Origin: Zizania palustris
Taxonomy: Eukaryota; Streptophyta; Magnoliopsida; Poales; Poaceae
Reading direction: 5' to 3'
Assembly: GCA_019279435.1 (NCBI GenBank)
Contig: JAAALK010000284.1
Location: 16,807,294 to 16,871,293 of the forward strand
Length of the DNA stretch: 64,000 nucleotides
Shown: positions 44,213 through 56,942 of the stretch, one piece after another
How positions within the stretch are numbered: the stretch's first letter is position 1
How the letters are laid out: the number at the start of each line of letters is the position of its first letter
The notes under the pieces: generated by a model
What the model saw: only the letters and a program-made list of their open reading frames with translations
Told to the model about the DNA's origin: nothing
Database searches by the model: none
Translations under genes and position numbers: made by a program

Positions 44213-47200
44213 CTATTTTGAATAGTCCCCCGACAAGAACCTCTTTACTGGCGCAGCAAGCACCCCTACTCTGTGTGGGTGGAAAACGACAACACAAGCC
44301 GTAAAACACAGCACGGCAGCAATTACCATAGTGGTGACAAGTCGCATTCTCATAGCACCACCTGGAAATGTACCAATGGAGGCAGGGTTGAACCATCTAG
44401 CATTAATATCAGGGTGGCAGCATTGCCTGTGTGAGATAGCTTTAGTCACAAGCGGCATATTTTCTTCCTCTGCAGAAGCTGCATTGGTTGACTGCAAATC
44501 AAAATCTCCACTGGCCCCAGTACTCTGCAAAAGATTTTCAAACAATTTAGTAGTCTGCCAGATGTAAAACGACAGAAAATATGTGACTCTGAAAAGATAA
44601 CGAGTATAATAACTAATTACCCTAGCAAACTAGAACTCAGCATGATGCATATTACAGACTTGCATGTGTGGTATGCTGGTTCCAAGCCAAATACCAGCCT
44701 GATAAATCTTTGAGGCCCAGAGCTTAAAATAAGGTGATCTATATATTTTCTAGTTCTCATTAATTTATATTCAACTAGAAAAGGCTAAGTATAAGTTGAA
44801 GAATGGTGTCTGTTTTATCATCACTGCTATTAGCCTGCAACATAATCACTTACTTCTTCAGAAAGTGGCACACAAATGCCCATGTTTGGATAGTTTGGAG
44901 CAATATCACCGGACCATCTTGTTTCAAGCAGTGTCCACTTGTCATATTTAGGTCTGTTATCAACAATATTCTGAGCTTGGCTTATATATCCAAGAAATTC
45001 TGTAACATGACTTTCCAGTCTCCCACTTTCCAAGTTAGAAAGAATCTCTGACTCTATAATGTCTAACGAGTTCACTATTATTTCCAGAACATTGATAAAA
45101 TCATTATGCATCAAGAACTTCATCATGCATATCCATCGCTGGATATTTGTCAAACTCAGTATGTTTTTAAATTCTTCTGGAGAAGGCTTCTTTATTAACC
45201 ATCCAATGTCGATAAGGAATCCTGACATTGCAGTCTGTCGAAGTCTCTGAAGCTCACAAGGATCGGAACTAGCACCAGAGAAATCTCCAAAAACACTTGT
45301 GTACTTGCCTGAAGAATCAGACAGAACATCATGTATCCTCTGTAGTTCAGAACATAAATTCTTGCTACCAACAAGGATAGGAACAAAATTTGATAGCCCA
45401 GACATGTTTTCCACCTGCAAAAAGAAAATCATAGAAGTGCAATCATCATATGCAAGTATGCAACAACAGAAGTGTCAAAGAGTGACAACTTAATATGGAA
45501 CGCTAAGATCTAGTTAAAAGAATGCAGATGTGATGTACACACATGGTATCTTTTCCATGGGGGTTAAAAACAAGAAGGGTTAATTGCATCCATGCCACTG
45601 TTATTTCCGAAACCGAATGAAATTTTATTACTATTTTACTATTTACCTCCATGCCATTACTATTCGTCCATTCTTGTCTACGTGCCATTTTGTACTCCTA
45701 CAACGCCTGCAGACCCACCTGCAGACTCCTAAATTTACGTATTGCCCATCCTGCCCTCAATCCCGTCTTCTTCTTCCTCGCCATCCTCCCAAACGTCGCC
45801 GCCAACACCGGTCTCGCTCCGCACCACCGCCTCTCATGAATCCTACTCCCGCCCAGCCACCCTCCACGCTCTTCACTGTGTGGCGGAGGGGAAGGCTTTG
45901 TGCCCCATATTCCGGGCCTGCGCCGGCAGGGACAGAGCCAGAGCCGGAGGGGACCCAACGTGGTCGTCATCACCGTTGCCGCGGATGGTTCTGCACGACT
46001 TGCCCGACAAGGCTGTGGTCTCCACCGGGACCAGCATTGCCATCAGCAGGCGGCGACAGAGTGGCAAGGCCACTCGACACAGATGGCGGTGACGCGGAGG
46101 GGGTCATCAGGGTATATGCTGACGTGGGAGGTGCAGCGGAGGGCATGACCAGCTGCGGGCTGGAGGAAGGCACATGTTGGAGGAAAATATCTCATCTTCG
46201 GGGTTATTGCCGAAGCAACATAAAAGCAGACAGCGGATTCGAAGGTTCCCAGACGATCATCTTCGAAGATACCCGGAACCAACTTCGAAGTACGAAGATA
46301 GGCATTAGTTCGGAGTACATCTTCGAACTAAGGCCCTCCAAGATCTTTTCTGCCAGCTAAGATGGAAGACTTATCTTCTTTCTGATTAGATTAGTCTTTT
46401 ACCATTTTAGCCCTATTAAGGGAACCGAATAGTTTCTACTATGTCGGTTGTAATAGAGGGGTAAATAGGTCTTTTCCTTAATGTTTGGGCCTATAAATAC
46501 CCCCCATTTCACCCTGCAATAGGGATCGAATATAAGTTATTCAATACACACATTCGAACTATTCTAAGTTATTATCCTTTCGGAGGCTTAGAACAGTTCT
46601 CTTCGCAAACACTTCGTTTGTTAGTTTCTCTTCTACAGAAACCTGTTAGCGTAATCTTTTACGCCAACAGCACAGTTGGGGACAGCGCCAAGGGTCTAAC
46701 CAGCGGCGGAGCGGTGTTATTCGCCGCTGGTACCAGCGACGAGGTCGGCACCGGCGTGGTGGTACGAGGCAAGCCTGAGTGAGGAATCCACGAGGAGTGA
46801 TCCCATCCTCTCACCATGGAGCAGGGCGAAGCAGCACCAGCAGCTAGACGAAAGAAGGTTTGGGGGCAGTATGGGCAATATGAAATTTTGGCTGCCTACA
46901 GGTGGGTCTGTAGCCCCAGCACGTGTACAAAATGGCATGTGAGAGTATATCTTCAAATACTAATGGCATGGAGGCAAATAGCGAAATTGTAATGACATTT
47001 TGTTCAGTTTCAGAAATAACAATGGCATGGATGCAATTAACCCAAACAAGTATGAGTTGTGAAATCCACATTATTTGGTTATATTTGGAAATAAATTCAT
47101 TTGGATTGTCCTTTTGCACAAATGATATGCAAAATGCACATAGATCATATTTTGCAAAAAAAATGGGAAGTACACATGTTCTACACTTCAGTGCACAAAG

Positions 47201-50200
47201 TAAAATGAGTGACATTCGTAGTGGGCCAAGGCCACCAGGCCCAGCCAGGCCACATGAGCAGTACCTGTGGGTACCGTAGCAGATTAAAGATAGATTATAC
47301 CTCTTATTGATTAATAATTCCTTTAAAATAGCAGATTAGATTAGAGTTAGTTAAACAGATAAAATCTTGTAAACTCTATAAATAGGGCGATATTGATCAG
47401 GAATAAAGCAATAAAGAAAGAATTAGTCTAATCTCTCATCCAGTTCTCTATGCCCCATCCTAATGTTTTTCTCCTCCTCTTGGCAGTGTGTATCCTGTCA
47501 TGGATACAACCCATGACAGAGTGCATATGCATCTTGACAGTTTATTCTAGAAGCCAAGAAAATAACACTGTTTCAGACAGTTTAAACTTATGCCTCCTAA
47601 ACAATATCTCAATCAATTTGGTACAGCAGCCATGAATGTACAAAGCATACAGCTTGAGTGCACCGATCATCATGCATCAGGATTGCCAATGTATCATAGG
47701 CTTCATAGCAAATACAAAGTCAAATGTGCCACACCTATATTTGTGTCAACACTAGAGAACATATGGTGTAGATTAATATGCAAAAGACCCTGAAGTAAGG
47801 AGATTTTACCAGCTTTACCAAATGCAACAGATACTTACTTCCACAAATGCGGGTCCATGAGTATCTAGCTTTGATGGGGTGATGTTCATCTGGAATATTT
47901 CATGTTGAGGATCAATGGTAGGGTCCCCGCTTTCAACATAATCAAAGGTCTCATGCGACATTATACGACAACAATCATGCTTCAAGTATACCCCATCAAA
48001 TGACACAAGTGACCTGGCATGATTACACAAATTCAATATAACTTAAAATACTCATTGAGCACTGAAAACACCTAGCAAAAGCATAAACAGCTGCCAGCTA
48101 TGAAATAGCTTCTCTAAAACAATAAGTAGCCAGCTAAAATTTTCTCTAAAAGAAAAAGTTGACGTGTAGATTCACTTTATGCAACTTGCACCCATACCCA
48201 TGAACCGTGATTACCATGGAGTAAAACAATTGAGGTTTTTAAAATGAAATAAAATCCATAAGTTAACAACTTAACATGCATAAAGTATTATCATAATTAA
48301 ATATTGCCTACCCACTAATGCAATTCCATGTTACATCACCCAATTTTAGTTAGCCACTAATGCTATTTCATGCAGAAAGCAAATAGACACAATTTGCGCA
48401 GCATGTGATCAAATGAAATAAATTGCATATTGATACCACTTTGCACTCATTTTCCTTGTTTCTCTAAGCTGGGGGAATAGGAAAAAGTACAATGGTAGCC
48501 ATTGCCCATCAAAACTTGGCAAGCTAAATAAGGTAACTATATAGTTAAAAAAGGTCACAGAGAAAACAATTTCATTCAAAGAATTGTTTTAATTGCTATT
48601 TCTCCTCCCTACTTGCTTATTTTTGAAAAATATTATATGCAAGCATAAACATATAAAAACATATAAATACTTTGACCACCTGATTCCTGAATAAACAACT
48701 TTCCTATATATTATTGTCCTTCTCCAGTAAAAAATACTCTCACTGTGGGTAACATTATATATATACACACACTAGCCTCTATGAAATAACATATTTCATT
48801 CACTTTTTAACTATAAAGTATTTGCAATAAAAGTTAATGATTAAACTCCATGCCATGGACTTTTGAAAGATAACATCAAGAATTTGTGACAATGTCATGT
48901 GCTATGGGTTAGGGCCGCCAGGCCCAGGAGTGAACAGTACCATGTGGTACATATCACATGAACAGTAACCGCAGGAAAAGTGGCCTGCAGATAGAGTCCT
49001 TTGTGTTTAAGTCAAGAGATTACATTCTGCAGTTAGGATATCTTTAGTAGTCCTTAAAAATAGTAGATTAGATCAATAGTAAGTCGAATCGTTTTCAGTT
49101 GTAAGCCCTATACAAAGGGTACAAGTATTCAGCAATAAAGCGGGCAAGAAGTATCAATCAATCTCCAGTCTTTACCCCAATTCTCTAAATCTCCCCCATT
49201 CTCTAACATAGCTTGGCAAGGGGATCAACCTCATGACGGCTTACCCCGCAGCTACGAACTACGCAATCGAGGTCCCCCTACCCTAGGTGCCGACGCCCTT
49301 GATGGACAAGATATAGTATACCTCACATAATGACAGTGTTGAAAAATTCAGCCGATTAGCCAATTAATCGACCGATTAACTTGTACTCAACAAGACATTA
49401 GTTAATTTATAGCATAATAGGCACATTAATCGGCTAACCGATTAATCACGTGGTCAATCCAATTAATCAACAATCAACCCGATTAATGGCCAAATCACCA
49501 ATTATTGGATCTGCTCCCCCGTCGCTAGATCTGCTTCCCCATCGGATTTGCGCCCCCATCACCGAATCCATGCCCCCTTTGCTGGATCCACACTGCCGCC
49601 GCCGATTTGTGCCCCGCTGCTTGGATCTGGGCCACCGCCGCTAGATCTGCGTTGTCATCGTGCCCTCCTGTATGCGCCGCTGGATCAGAGTCAATGGGGG
49701 TGGTGGTGTGAAGGTTGGCTGGAGGGAGGTGCTTGGAGGAGAGGGACTGCATGAAGGAGAGAACTGAAGAGAGAGAGAGGAAGAGAAGCAGATGGCTGAA
49801 CGGGTGGTTTAGGAGGAGGTGAAAGGCTGCCAGCGGGAGGCTTAGAGGAGAATAGTGGAGAAGGGTTTGAGGGCTTTATATACTCTAGGGTTTTAGGGGT
49901 TTATATCATCAAGGTTATGGTTTGACTAGAATAATATGTTAACTATAACTCTAATATTCAATATTCAACCGATTAATTAATTGACCGATTAATTCAGTTA
50001 ATCCCCCAATTAACCGATTAATCTCTACTCAGTGGTCGGCCGATCAGCTACCGATCACTGATTTTTCTAATACTGGGTAATGATAAGGATATTTTAATAC
50101 AGCTAAACTAGCATAATGTGTCATGACAGAAGAATAACTAGAAGAAATGAACAAAAGAATAACTAGGATAATATGTCATACCTGAATTTAGGCTGAGCAA

Positions 50201-53200
50201 GAGAACTTCCACAGAGAATAAGTTCAATAGGCTTTCCCGCTTCAAACCATGATGGATGGACATAATGGATCCTGGGGGTCTGTACCTCTAATCTGGTACT
50301 CATCAGTGTGGTTCCATCTGAAGCACAGCAGTTTCAAATCCTCAATCAATCAAGGTAATGAAGGTGTTTTTCTCTTAAAAACAAAAGATGCAGTAAGCTA
50401 CCAATTAAATGGCACAAGCACAAAGATTGTCCATCATGTTGCAGCATATACAAATAATGTTGATTTTTTGCAAGTGCAATTGAAACTGCAGCTAGTAATT
50501 ATAGTTGTGCACCAGTAATTGGCATCAATCTACTGCATAGTGTATCATGTGCAGGGACAATGCAGTTTAAGTATGATGTACAAACAACATATTGTATTGT
50601 TATTATGTCATGGAAAAACTAAGTCATATGGCACACACCTTTCAGTACTTGAAATATCATGTTATTGACATGAATAAAGAAGGCCCCTTTACCCAACAGA
50701 AGACTATTTGGAGCATTTACCAAGCTTTTGACAAGATTTGCTGTGTCTTCTGATAACTGAAAATGGAGATATAAATCTGAGGCAAATCAATGCTATCTTG
50801 GAAAAATAAAGAGCAGGTATTATTAACTTCTATAGAACAAATCCATTCGATTCATTTTCGAGTGGGCATTCTAATTACAGTCCACAACTATCTAAATGGT
50901 TACAATGGTAAAAGTATGTATGCATACCATAGATATATCTGTTTTTGAGATGGAGATGGTATTACATTAGTTGTTCAAAATTGTTTGCACAGTACAACAT
51001 GGACATTGTATTTAAAGAATAAAGATCAACATTAGATAACATGTATACATTCGGATTCCTCTAAAATGTTCTTCCTATGGACTGAAGCATTTATGATTTT
51101 GCATTTTAGTAGAAACATACATACCTTGTCCCACATATGCTGCGGCATTGCAATAAATACAGTTAAAATTGTACAGCCAGGACGAATGTATCCCTCCAAT
51201 TCAACAGGCATGCTCGAAAGCCACTCAAATATCTGCATATTTCAGGGATGGTATTTACTCAACAGTTTTTTGGATACAGCACTCTATTTAGAAACTTAGA
51301 GCCTGGTTATATACTTGATGACGTAGGCGGCGTGGGAATTCAGCAGGATTCCAGTCATACAACTTGAACGATATGCGTCCTGTGGGACACTAGAATAGAT
51401 GATACAACATTACTACAACCATTAGAGGGAGCAGGAACAGAAAATATTTATAAAATACAAAAAAATATGTACATGAAGAAAAGAGCTTACCGAGGATGAA
51501 TAAGTACTTTTTGTGTCATGCACTGGAGAATTGGTAAGTTTGGTATTTTCCTGTTTAGTGCCAAGGCTAGCTTCAGTAGAAGTTGTGAAAGTCACTAAGC
51601 TTTTAGTTTGGTCATTTTGCAAACTGGGCTGTGTACTGGTTGGAGAACTAAGCGCATCTTCTGAACCCACAGGTGTTTCTCTGTCCAAAACCTTATTGCT
51701 CAGAACAGTCTCAAGTGTCTCGCTGGTAGTAACATATAAGTTTTCTGTAAAAAATGATAAGTTAACAATTAACAAATATGATCTGGACTAGACAACAGAA
51801 ATTTCCAGCACATCTGAAGAAAAGGCATAAAGACAAAAGAAGCAACTTGAACAACCTCATTTCAGTTAAAGTCAATTATATATCTGGATCACATCAAGGG
51901 TTTGCTCTGTTGAGTAGGCATCACAGATAGGTAAAAGAATATCTACAATTTCTTGGTAACTCAGGCATAATGACTTCTCAAAATGGCATTAAATGGTTCA
52001 TATATAAGGAAATATTTTTTGGCACAAAATAACAGGCGGTTTTGTAGCTCCGAAAGATCCCGAATTGAGATTTATACTACAGAAATGCATGTACCGTTGA
52101 AGGATCCAAGAATATGAATGAAAAGATTTGATTATCAACTATCTGAAACATTTCCAATTCTTGCATCTTCTTGATTCTGCTTTCTTCTTACTTTATCAAG
52201 AGCTAAACTCTCCACTTTAGTAAGCTTTCATGCCTTAGTTATATGTAGTTTCCTTTAACATGTATTTCCCTGTTCACTTGTTTGGAAAACTGATATCCCA
52301 ATTCCCAACTGTACTTGCTTCAATACTCAACTTCTTAATAAAGCTGGGTCCGAACTTTTGGTGTAATGTGGGTAACTTCTATAAGAACAATAGTATTAAT
52401 ATCCGTAAAACAATTGCTTTAAACAAATAAAAATGTGTTCACTATCCATCATATTCATCCTAAACAAGACTGATTTACTGAGTTAGACTGGATTTAGAAA
52501 GAGGTCATGTTCCAAAATATTTTATGATCCTCAGCCAATGAGGTCATATCTAAAGAATGAAAGTCATTTTTGCTTGGGAAATAAATATGCTGAGCACTTC
52601 TTTTGTATAATGCTTTTGAAATAGCTAGTCACCATTATCGGTTTCTTTTTTTTTTTGACCATAAAATTTCTTCAATATCAAACAGAAAATTTTCTACCTG
52701 AACAAACCTATTAAAAAGTTACGATTATTTGTAGATATGCCTCCTCATAGTTTACGTTGCATTCTTTTTCGCAGGGACACATTATTCCATAAACAAATAT
52801 TGGGATGTTTGTTACATCTTGATTAACATAACAAACACAATAAGATTCAACAAAGCTAGTTAAACAGGAGGACCACACACAATATTGCCTGGTCAAAATC
52901 AAAAGGTGAATTTCTTTTAGATTTCTACCTTCTCTTAGTTCACCATCACCACTACCATCTGCAGAGAAATCCAATTGTTCATCTACATCTTTATCCAATA
53001 CGCCTTTGGAATCAGGTTTTCTTCGTCTTCTTTTGTTGTGCCGCTCCAATTTTCTTCTACAACTCCTTTTATCTTCATCAAAATCTAGTAATATATGAAA
53101 CCTACAATGGGAATTAATTTTAGCACGCCACAGCAAATTACTAGTAAACCGGCTATATATAACCAGGGCTGTTGTTAGATCACCACAAAAATAGTCAACA

Positions 53201-55115
53201 CCACAATGTTTAGGTTAGTATATCAAGTGATGATAGAATTAATAGCTTCTAGCTAAAGTTTCATGGGGAAATATTTTGAAAAATTTGCTAAAGTAATGCT
53301 CCGAAAATTTATCAAGTGGTCAACAGGATTATGGAAGCTGCATAGGGACAGGGGCACTTCCGTATTTGCAGTCATTTGATAAGTGGACCAACATACCTAT
53401 CTCGTTCCAAAACCATAAACAAAAAAATATGCATCAGAAGCACTAGAAGTGTGCCTTTGTGTATGAGAATTGACTAAACTTCAAACTGAATAGTTTTGGA
53501 AACTAACCGGACTTGAATGAATGATATTGTGATGAGCTTAGGATTCATTTTTTACTAACTTCAGTGTCCATTTATCAGACCCCGTTTGGATGCTAATTAG
53601 AAGTACTAAACATGAGCTAATTATAAAACTAAGTACATAAATGAAAGCTAATTCGCGAGACGAATCCATTAAACCTAATTAGTTCATGATTTGACAATGT
53701 GGTGCTACAGTAAACATATGCTAATGATGGATTAATTAGGCTTAATAGATTCGTCTCATGAATTAGCCCAAGGCTTCTGTAATTAGTTTTATAATTAACT
53801 TATGTTTAGTCCTTTTAATCAACATCCGAACATCCGATGTGACAAGGGCTAAACTTTAGCCCTTGTCATCCAAACGGGGCCTCAGTAACATACTGATCCT
53901 ATCTGGAAATGGAATAACTGAAATTATATGTTAGTTCCACCCTACCTAAGATAGGCTCCACCTTGATGTCCGGGCCCCAAAAACAACTAAATAAGCCATA
54001 TTTGGCACCTTAGAAAAACAAATTTTTGGGGGAAAACTTGTCTACTCAATCGAACAGGATCATATCAATGTAGCATATTGCATAAGCTACAGAACTAATA
54101 TAGGAATATAGCCTACCAAAGGAAAGAAAGTTTCTAACAGAATATAACATGGTAACTTTTCCACACACAGTTAACCCTACAAAGCCGTGTTATAAACAGT
54201 TTAATCCTGAAGAACATTTTTCTGAATTAATTAAATGAAACAGCATACATCCTTTGAGAGAACTCTCCGGTAAGAATCTGAGCATGTAAATGTCATTGAC
54301 GAAATGACCAAATATTACGTCCAATTACCACAGCATTACAGAAGAAAAAAATGTGGTAATACACTAAACCGTATGGTGAAAATGATTGTATAACCGTTAC
54401 AGCATTTAACTATCCATCCTACTGATCAAAATGGGTTTTCCACAAGTTCATGAAGCAACAGGAGTGAGGAAACTGAGCCTTACTTGCCGCACTGCTGGCA
54501 ATAGCGCTTCTGGACGCCATCGAGCATGACAGCAGCAGCGTGCGCGCAACGCAGACACACCCTATGCCGGCGGTGGTACCCCTTCAGCTCACGTATGTCC
54601 GCCTCACAACCAGGCACTTGGCACCTCATCTCGGTCGATGCCCCACGAACTGCCCCTCCAGTACCACCACCACCATCACCACTTCCTCCGGCTGCCGTAC
54701 TGCTGCCACGGCCGGAAGCCTTCGGCTTCTTCCGCGCTCCAGCCAGCAACTCTGTGGCCACGTCCTCGACCTCCAGGGCGGCAGCCATTTCGTCCACCTC
54801 AGGGCACGCGCACGGCACCCTCCCTGCTAGGTAGTTCGGGCACACCAGGCGCGGGTCGCGCTTCCTCACGCGGCGCTTGCTTCCCTCGGCCTGTTCCGAC
54901 GGCGGCGGCACCGGCTCCTCCTCAACCGGCTCCGACGGCGGGGCAGGGGGCAGCGTCGCCTCGGTGGGATCAGCCTCGATCCCAATAGAATCATCCCACG
55001 GGAGGACCAGGGAATCGTCGTCCTGGACGGCGAAGTCGAGAAGGTTTCCCCAGTCCCAAACAGGCTCGCCGGCGTCTGCCGCCTCGCCGGCGGCGGCGGC
55101 ACCGGGGGCATCCAT
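44213..55115 (-). CDS. SPL9: SBP-box transcription factor, OsSPL9/AtSPL7 type, ten exons
   Basis: Predicted nuclear copper-response regulator: AtSPL7, the counterpart, binds GTAC-core elements and activates copper-deficiency genes; rice OsSPL9 is the close match. Exons (minus): 55115-54484, 53101-52929, 51744-51491, 51389-51315, 51232-51125, 50756-50639, 50317-50182, 48013-47839, 45414-44854, 44524-44213; all GT-AG, giving 847 residues. The SBP domain is residues 164-239, split by intron 1 after CQQCG(K). Its first zinc site is four Cys (CQVPGC, VCLRC), as in SPL7-type proteins, and the second uses YCQQC, FH and RSC. A nuclear signal KLERHNKRRRRK follows. The acidic N-terminus has WDWGNLLDFAVQDDDSL. 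A hydrophobic segment at about 805-825 suggests membrane tethering. I saw no miR156 site. Introns 1, 7 and 8 contain transposons. Confidence 0.95.
45577..47043. mobile_element. Mutator-like element (possible Pack-MULE) in SPL9 intron 8
   Basis: Terminal inverted repeats of about 185 bp start GGGTTAATTGCATCCATGCC on each strand. They are flanked by 9-bp duplications AAACAAGAA (45568-45576) and AAACAAGTA (47044-47052) with one mismatch; 9 bp is the Mutator hallmark. The interior is GC-rich (45760-46170, 46675-46860) and partly open but carries no transposase, so it may hold captured host sequence. A solo LTR inserted later makes up one third of its length. Confidence 0.88.
46175..46669 (+). repeat. 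Solo LTR of the Tat-like family, inside the MULE
   Basis: It is 495 bp, TGTTGGAGGAAAATATC to TTTTACGCCAACA, flanked by GCACA (46170-46174 and 46670-46674). It aligns end to end with the LTR at 6978-7474 and keeps the TATA box (CTATAAATACC near 46490). It points opposite to SPL9 transcription. Unequal recombination between LTRs of a full element is the usual origin. Confidence 0.95.
47215..47460 (+). repeat. LTR-like fragment in SPL9 intron 8
   Basis: GTGGGCCAAGGCCACCAGGC is followed by a TATAAATAGGGCG box and AATAAAGCAATAAAG, the layout of a retroelement LTR. It resembles the fragment at 48905-49210. Ends are not defined. Confidence 0.45.
48905..49300 (+). repeat. LTR-like fragment in SPL9 intron 7
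   Basis: GGGTTAGGGCCGCCAGGCCC and GTGAACAGTACC head a stretch ending near TTCTCTAACA (49209), followed by what could be the start of an internal region (49210-49300). It is related to 47215-47460 and looks like a truncated LTR element, family uncertain. Confidence 0.45.
49334..50075. mobile_element. Non-autonomous hAT-like element in SPL9 intron 7 (742 bp)
   Basis: The ends CAGTGTTGAAAAATTCAG and CTGATTTTTCTAATACTG are inverted with few mismatches. The 8-bp flanks CATAATGA (49326-49333) and GGTAATGA (50076-50083) match at six positions, as expected for an old hAT insertion. CCGATTAAT words crowd both subterminal regions. A GC-rich core (49500-49720) has no transposase motif. Confidence 0.8.
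53578..53881. mobile_element. Tourist-like MITE in SPL9 intron 1 (304 bp)
   Basis: Inverted ends GACCCCGTTTGGATG and CATCCAAACGGGGCC are flanked by TCA duplications (53575-53577, 53882-53884). Internal AGACGAATCCATTAA and TTAATAGATTCGTCT also invert. Same family as 56133-56443. Confidence 0.85.
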
Positions 55116-56132
55116 TCCCCGTGGACCACCCCCACAACAAAAACCCCTAACCCTAATCCCCCGCGCCCGCGCGGCGGAGCGATCGGCTCCGGCGATGCGG
55201 GATTTCTCACAATTTCGCGGAGGCGACTTGAGGGGCCGTGGAGGCGAGCAGATGAATCGGTCGTCTCGTGGCTTGGGTTGGTGAGCGGCGTGACTAGGCC
55301 AAGAGAGGTGACGGTCGCGGTGGTTATCCTACCCACAGCTACTGACGTGTGGTCCCCGCGTCAGGTTCGCTCGGTTGGTGGCACGGGTCCGCACACATGA
55401 AAGTGTGCCCCCCGAAGGTTGGCAAGCCGGGAGAATCTTGACGCCTAAGCGACCCCACGTGGGTCCCGCGTGTCAGCGAGTGGTTCCAGCCGCGTCCCCC
55501 CCCCCCCCCGCTCCCGCGGCTGTTTGTTGGCGTCGCGGTGGGGACCCGAGAGGGCGATCTGGGCGGACGGCGCGTGGGAGGTGGAGCTCCGCCGCTCCGA
55601 CTCATCCGGACCGTCGATGCGAGATCCCGCGGCGGAGGGTGGGCTGAGACGCGGGCGGACTGGAGGGATCGCGCGGGACCCACGAGCGCCGGCGCGTGTC
55701 ATCATGTCGACACTCTGGGTGGCGCACAGCAGACTCCTGCGGCTGTGGCTCGGCGCCGTGAGCTGACGGGATTCTTCCGATATTTATTTCCTACTCTCCC
55801 GTTCGGGAGTTGACTCTGAATTATGAAAAAGAGGGTTGTAGCAAACTTGCAGCGGCAACAGATGGAGGGCGCCACGAGTGTGAAGGGAGGAGTTTGAGCT
55901 TACAAAAAATAAATTTAGATATTTTAGAAAAAAAACATGTTGTAATTCTTAATTCACATCTTTTTCCTTTTAAAAATAGAAACTTTCTATTTAATCCCCT
56001 TTAAAATATAGAAATTAAGATTAGGATATTGTTATAAACTAAATAATTTTTCACTAACCCTAAACCCTAAGTTCTCTTTGATGTTGGGTTCATTGAAGCT
56101 CACATTTTTCCTGTTTTTGTTATGCATATTCA
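55116..56132. promoter_or_regulatory. SPL9 5' leader and promoter region
   Basis: It is CpG-rich directly upstream of the SPL9 start codon (55116-55770), with a C-run of about a dozen bases at 55498-55509. No TATA box is obvious in the GC-rich part. From 55800 the sequence becomes AT-rich with no gene. Open frames here are chance products of base composition. Confidence 0.55.
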
Positions 56133-56443
56133 GGGAGTGTTTGGATCTAGGACTAAATTTTAGCCCGTGTCATATTGGATATTTCGATATTAATTTGAAG
56201 GACTAAATGTGAACTAATTATAAAAATAATTGCAGAACCAGAGACTAAATCACGAGACGAATTTTTTAAGCATAATTAATCCATAATTAGCAAATGTTTA
56301 CTGTAGCATCACATTGTTAAATCATGGTGTAATTAGACTAATTAGATTCGTCTCATGAATAATTCTCCGATTATAAATGAGTTTTGTAAATAGTCTACAT
56401 TTAATATTTTAAAATAATATTTAAAGCCCCATCCAAACACGCC
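56133..56443. mobile_element. Tourist-like MITE upstream of SPL9 (311 bp)
   Basis: Ends GGGAGTGTTTGGAT and ATCCAAACACGCC are flanked by TCA duplications (56130-56132, 56444-56446). The inner AGACGAAT/ATTCGTCT inversion matches the intron-1 copy. It lies about 1 kb upstream of the SPL9 start codon. Confidence 0.82.
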
Positions 56444-56942
56444 TCACTTTGTTGAGCAAAGTGATTCAGGTTCTGTGATTTGGTTGCACAAGGAGAGGAT
56501 GCCGGAATAATGTCGATGGATTGAAGAATCGGAGCTTGGCGTTGACACCCACAAACCGTTCATAATTCAACGATGTGGAAAATGGAATGGTACATCGATG
56601 GCTCTGTAGGTGATTTTTTTTTCATTAGATGATGTGACTTGACTTTAAAATAATTAATGTGATTATTTCGTTTGCTTTTTTGGTGGTTGCAATCTTGTTG
56701 CATGGCACATCAAGTGACTTTCAGTCTATTACGTTACCTAAAAATAAAACTTCACTGTGTCTCCGATAGAATAGTTCAACCAGAACTTCTTTTTTGTTTA
56801 CACACTTTATTTCGAGGCATTTTTTGTTGCATGGTTGTGGTTGGGAAGAGCTGGAATAAGGCATTTTCTGTTAGGAAATCATTACGAAAGTTATCCACAG
56901 TTCAAAATATGTTTACAGATATAATGTTTTCTTTGGAGTGGA
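56444..56942. other. Spacer between MITE and CACTA element
   Basis: No gene or clear element is seen. A 99-codon frame at 56672-56971 has no recognisable features and runs into the CACTA terminus. Confidence 0.5.

Noticed and set aside
54526..54988. Plus-strand open frames opposite SPL9 exon 1
   Set aside because: Antisense shadows of a GC-rich exon; no start context or domain supports a gene.
44213..55115. miR156 target site in the SBP gene
   Set aside because: No matching sequence seen in the exons; SPL7-type genes are known not to be miR156 targets.
55495..55512. Run of about a dozen C residues upstream of SPL9
   Set aside because: Probably simple sequence or a base-calling limit; nothing else links it to regulation.
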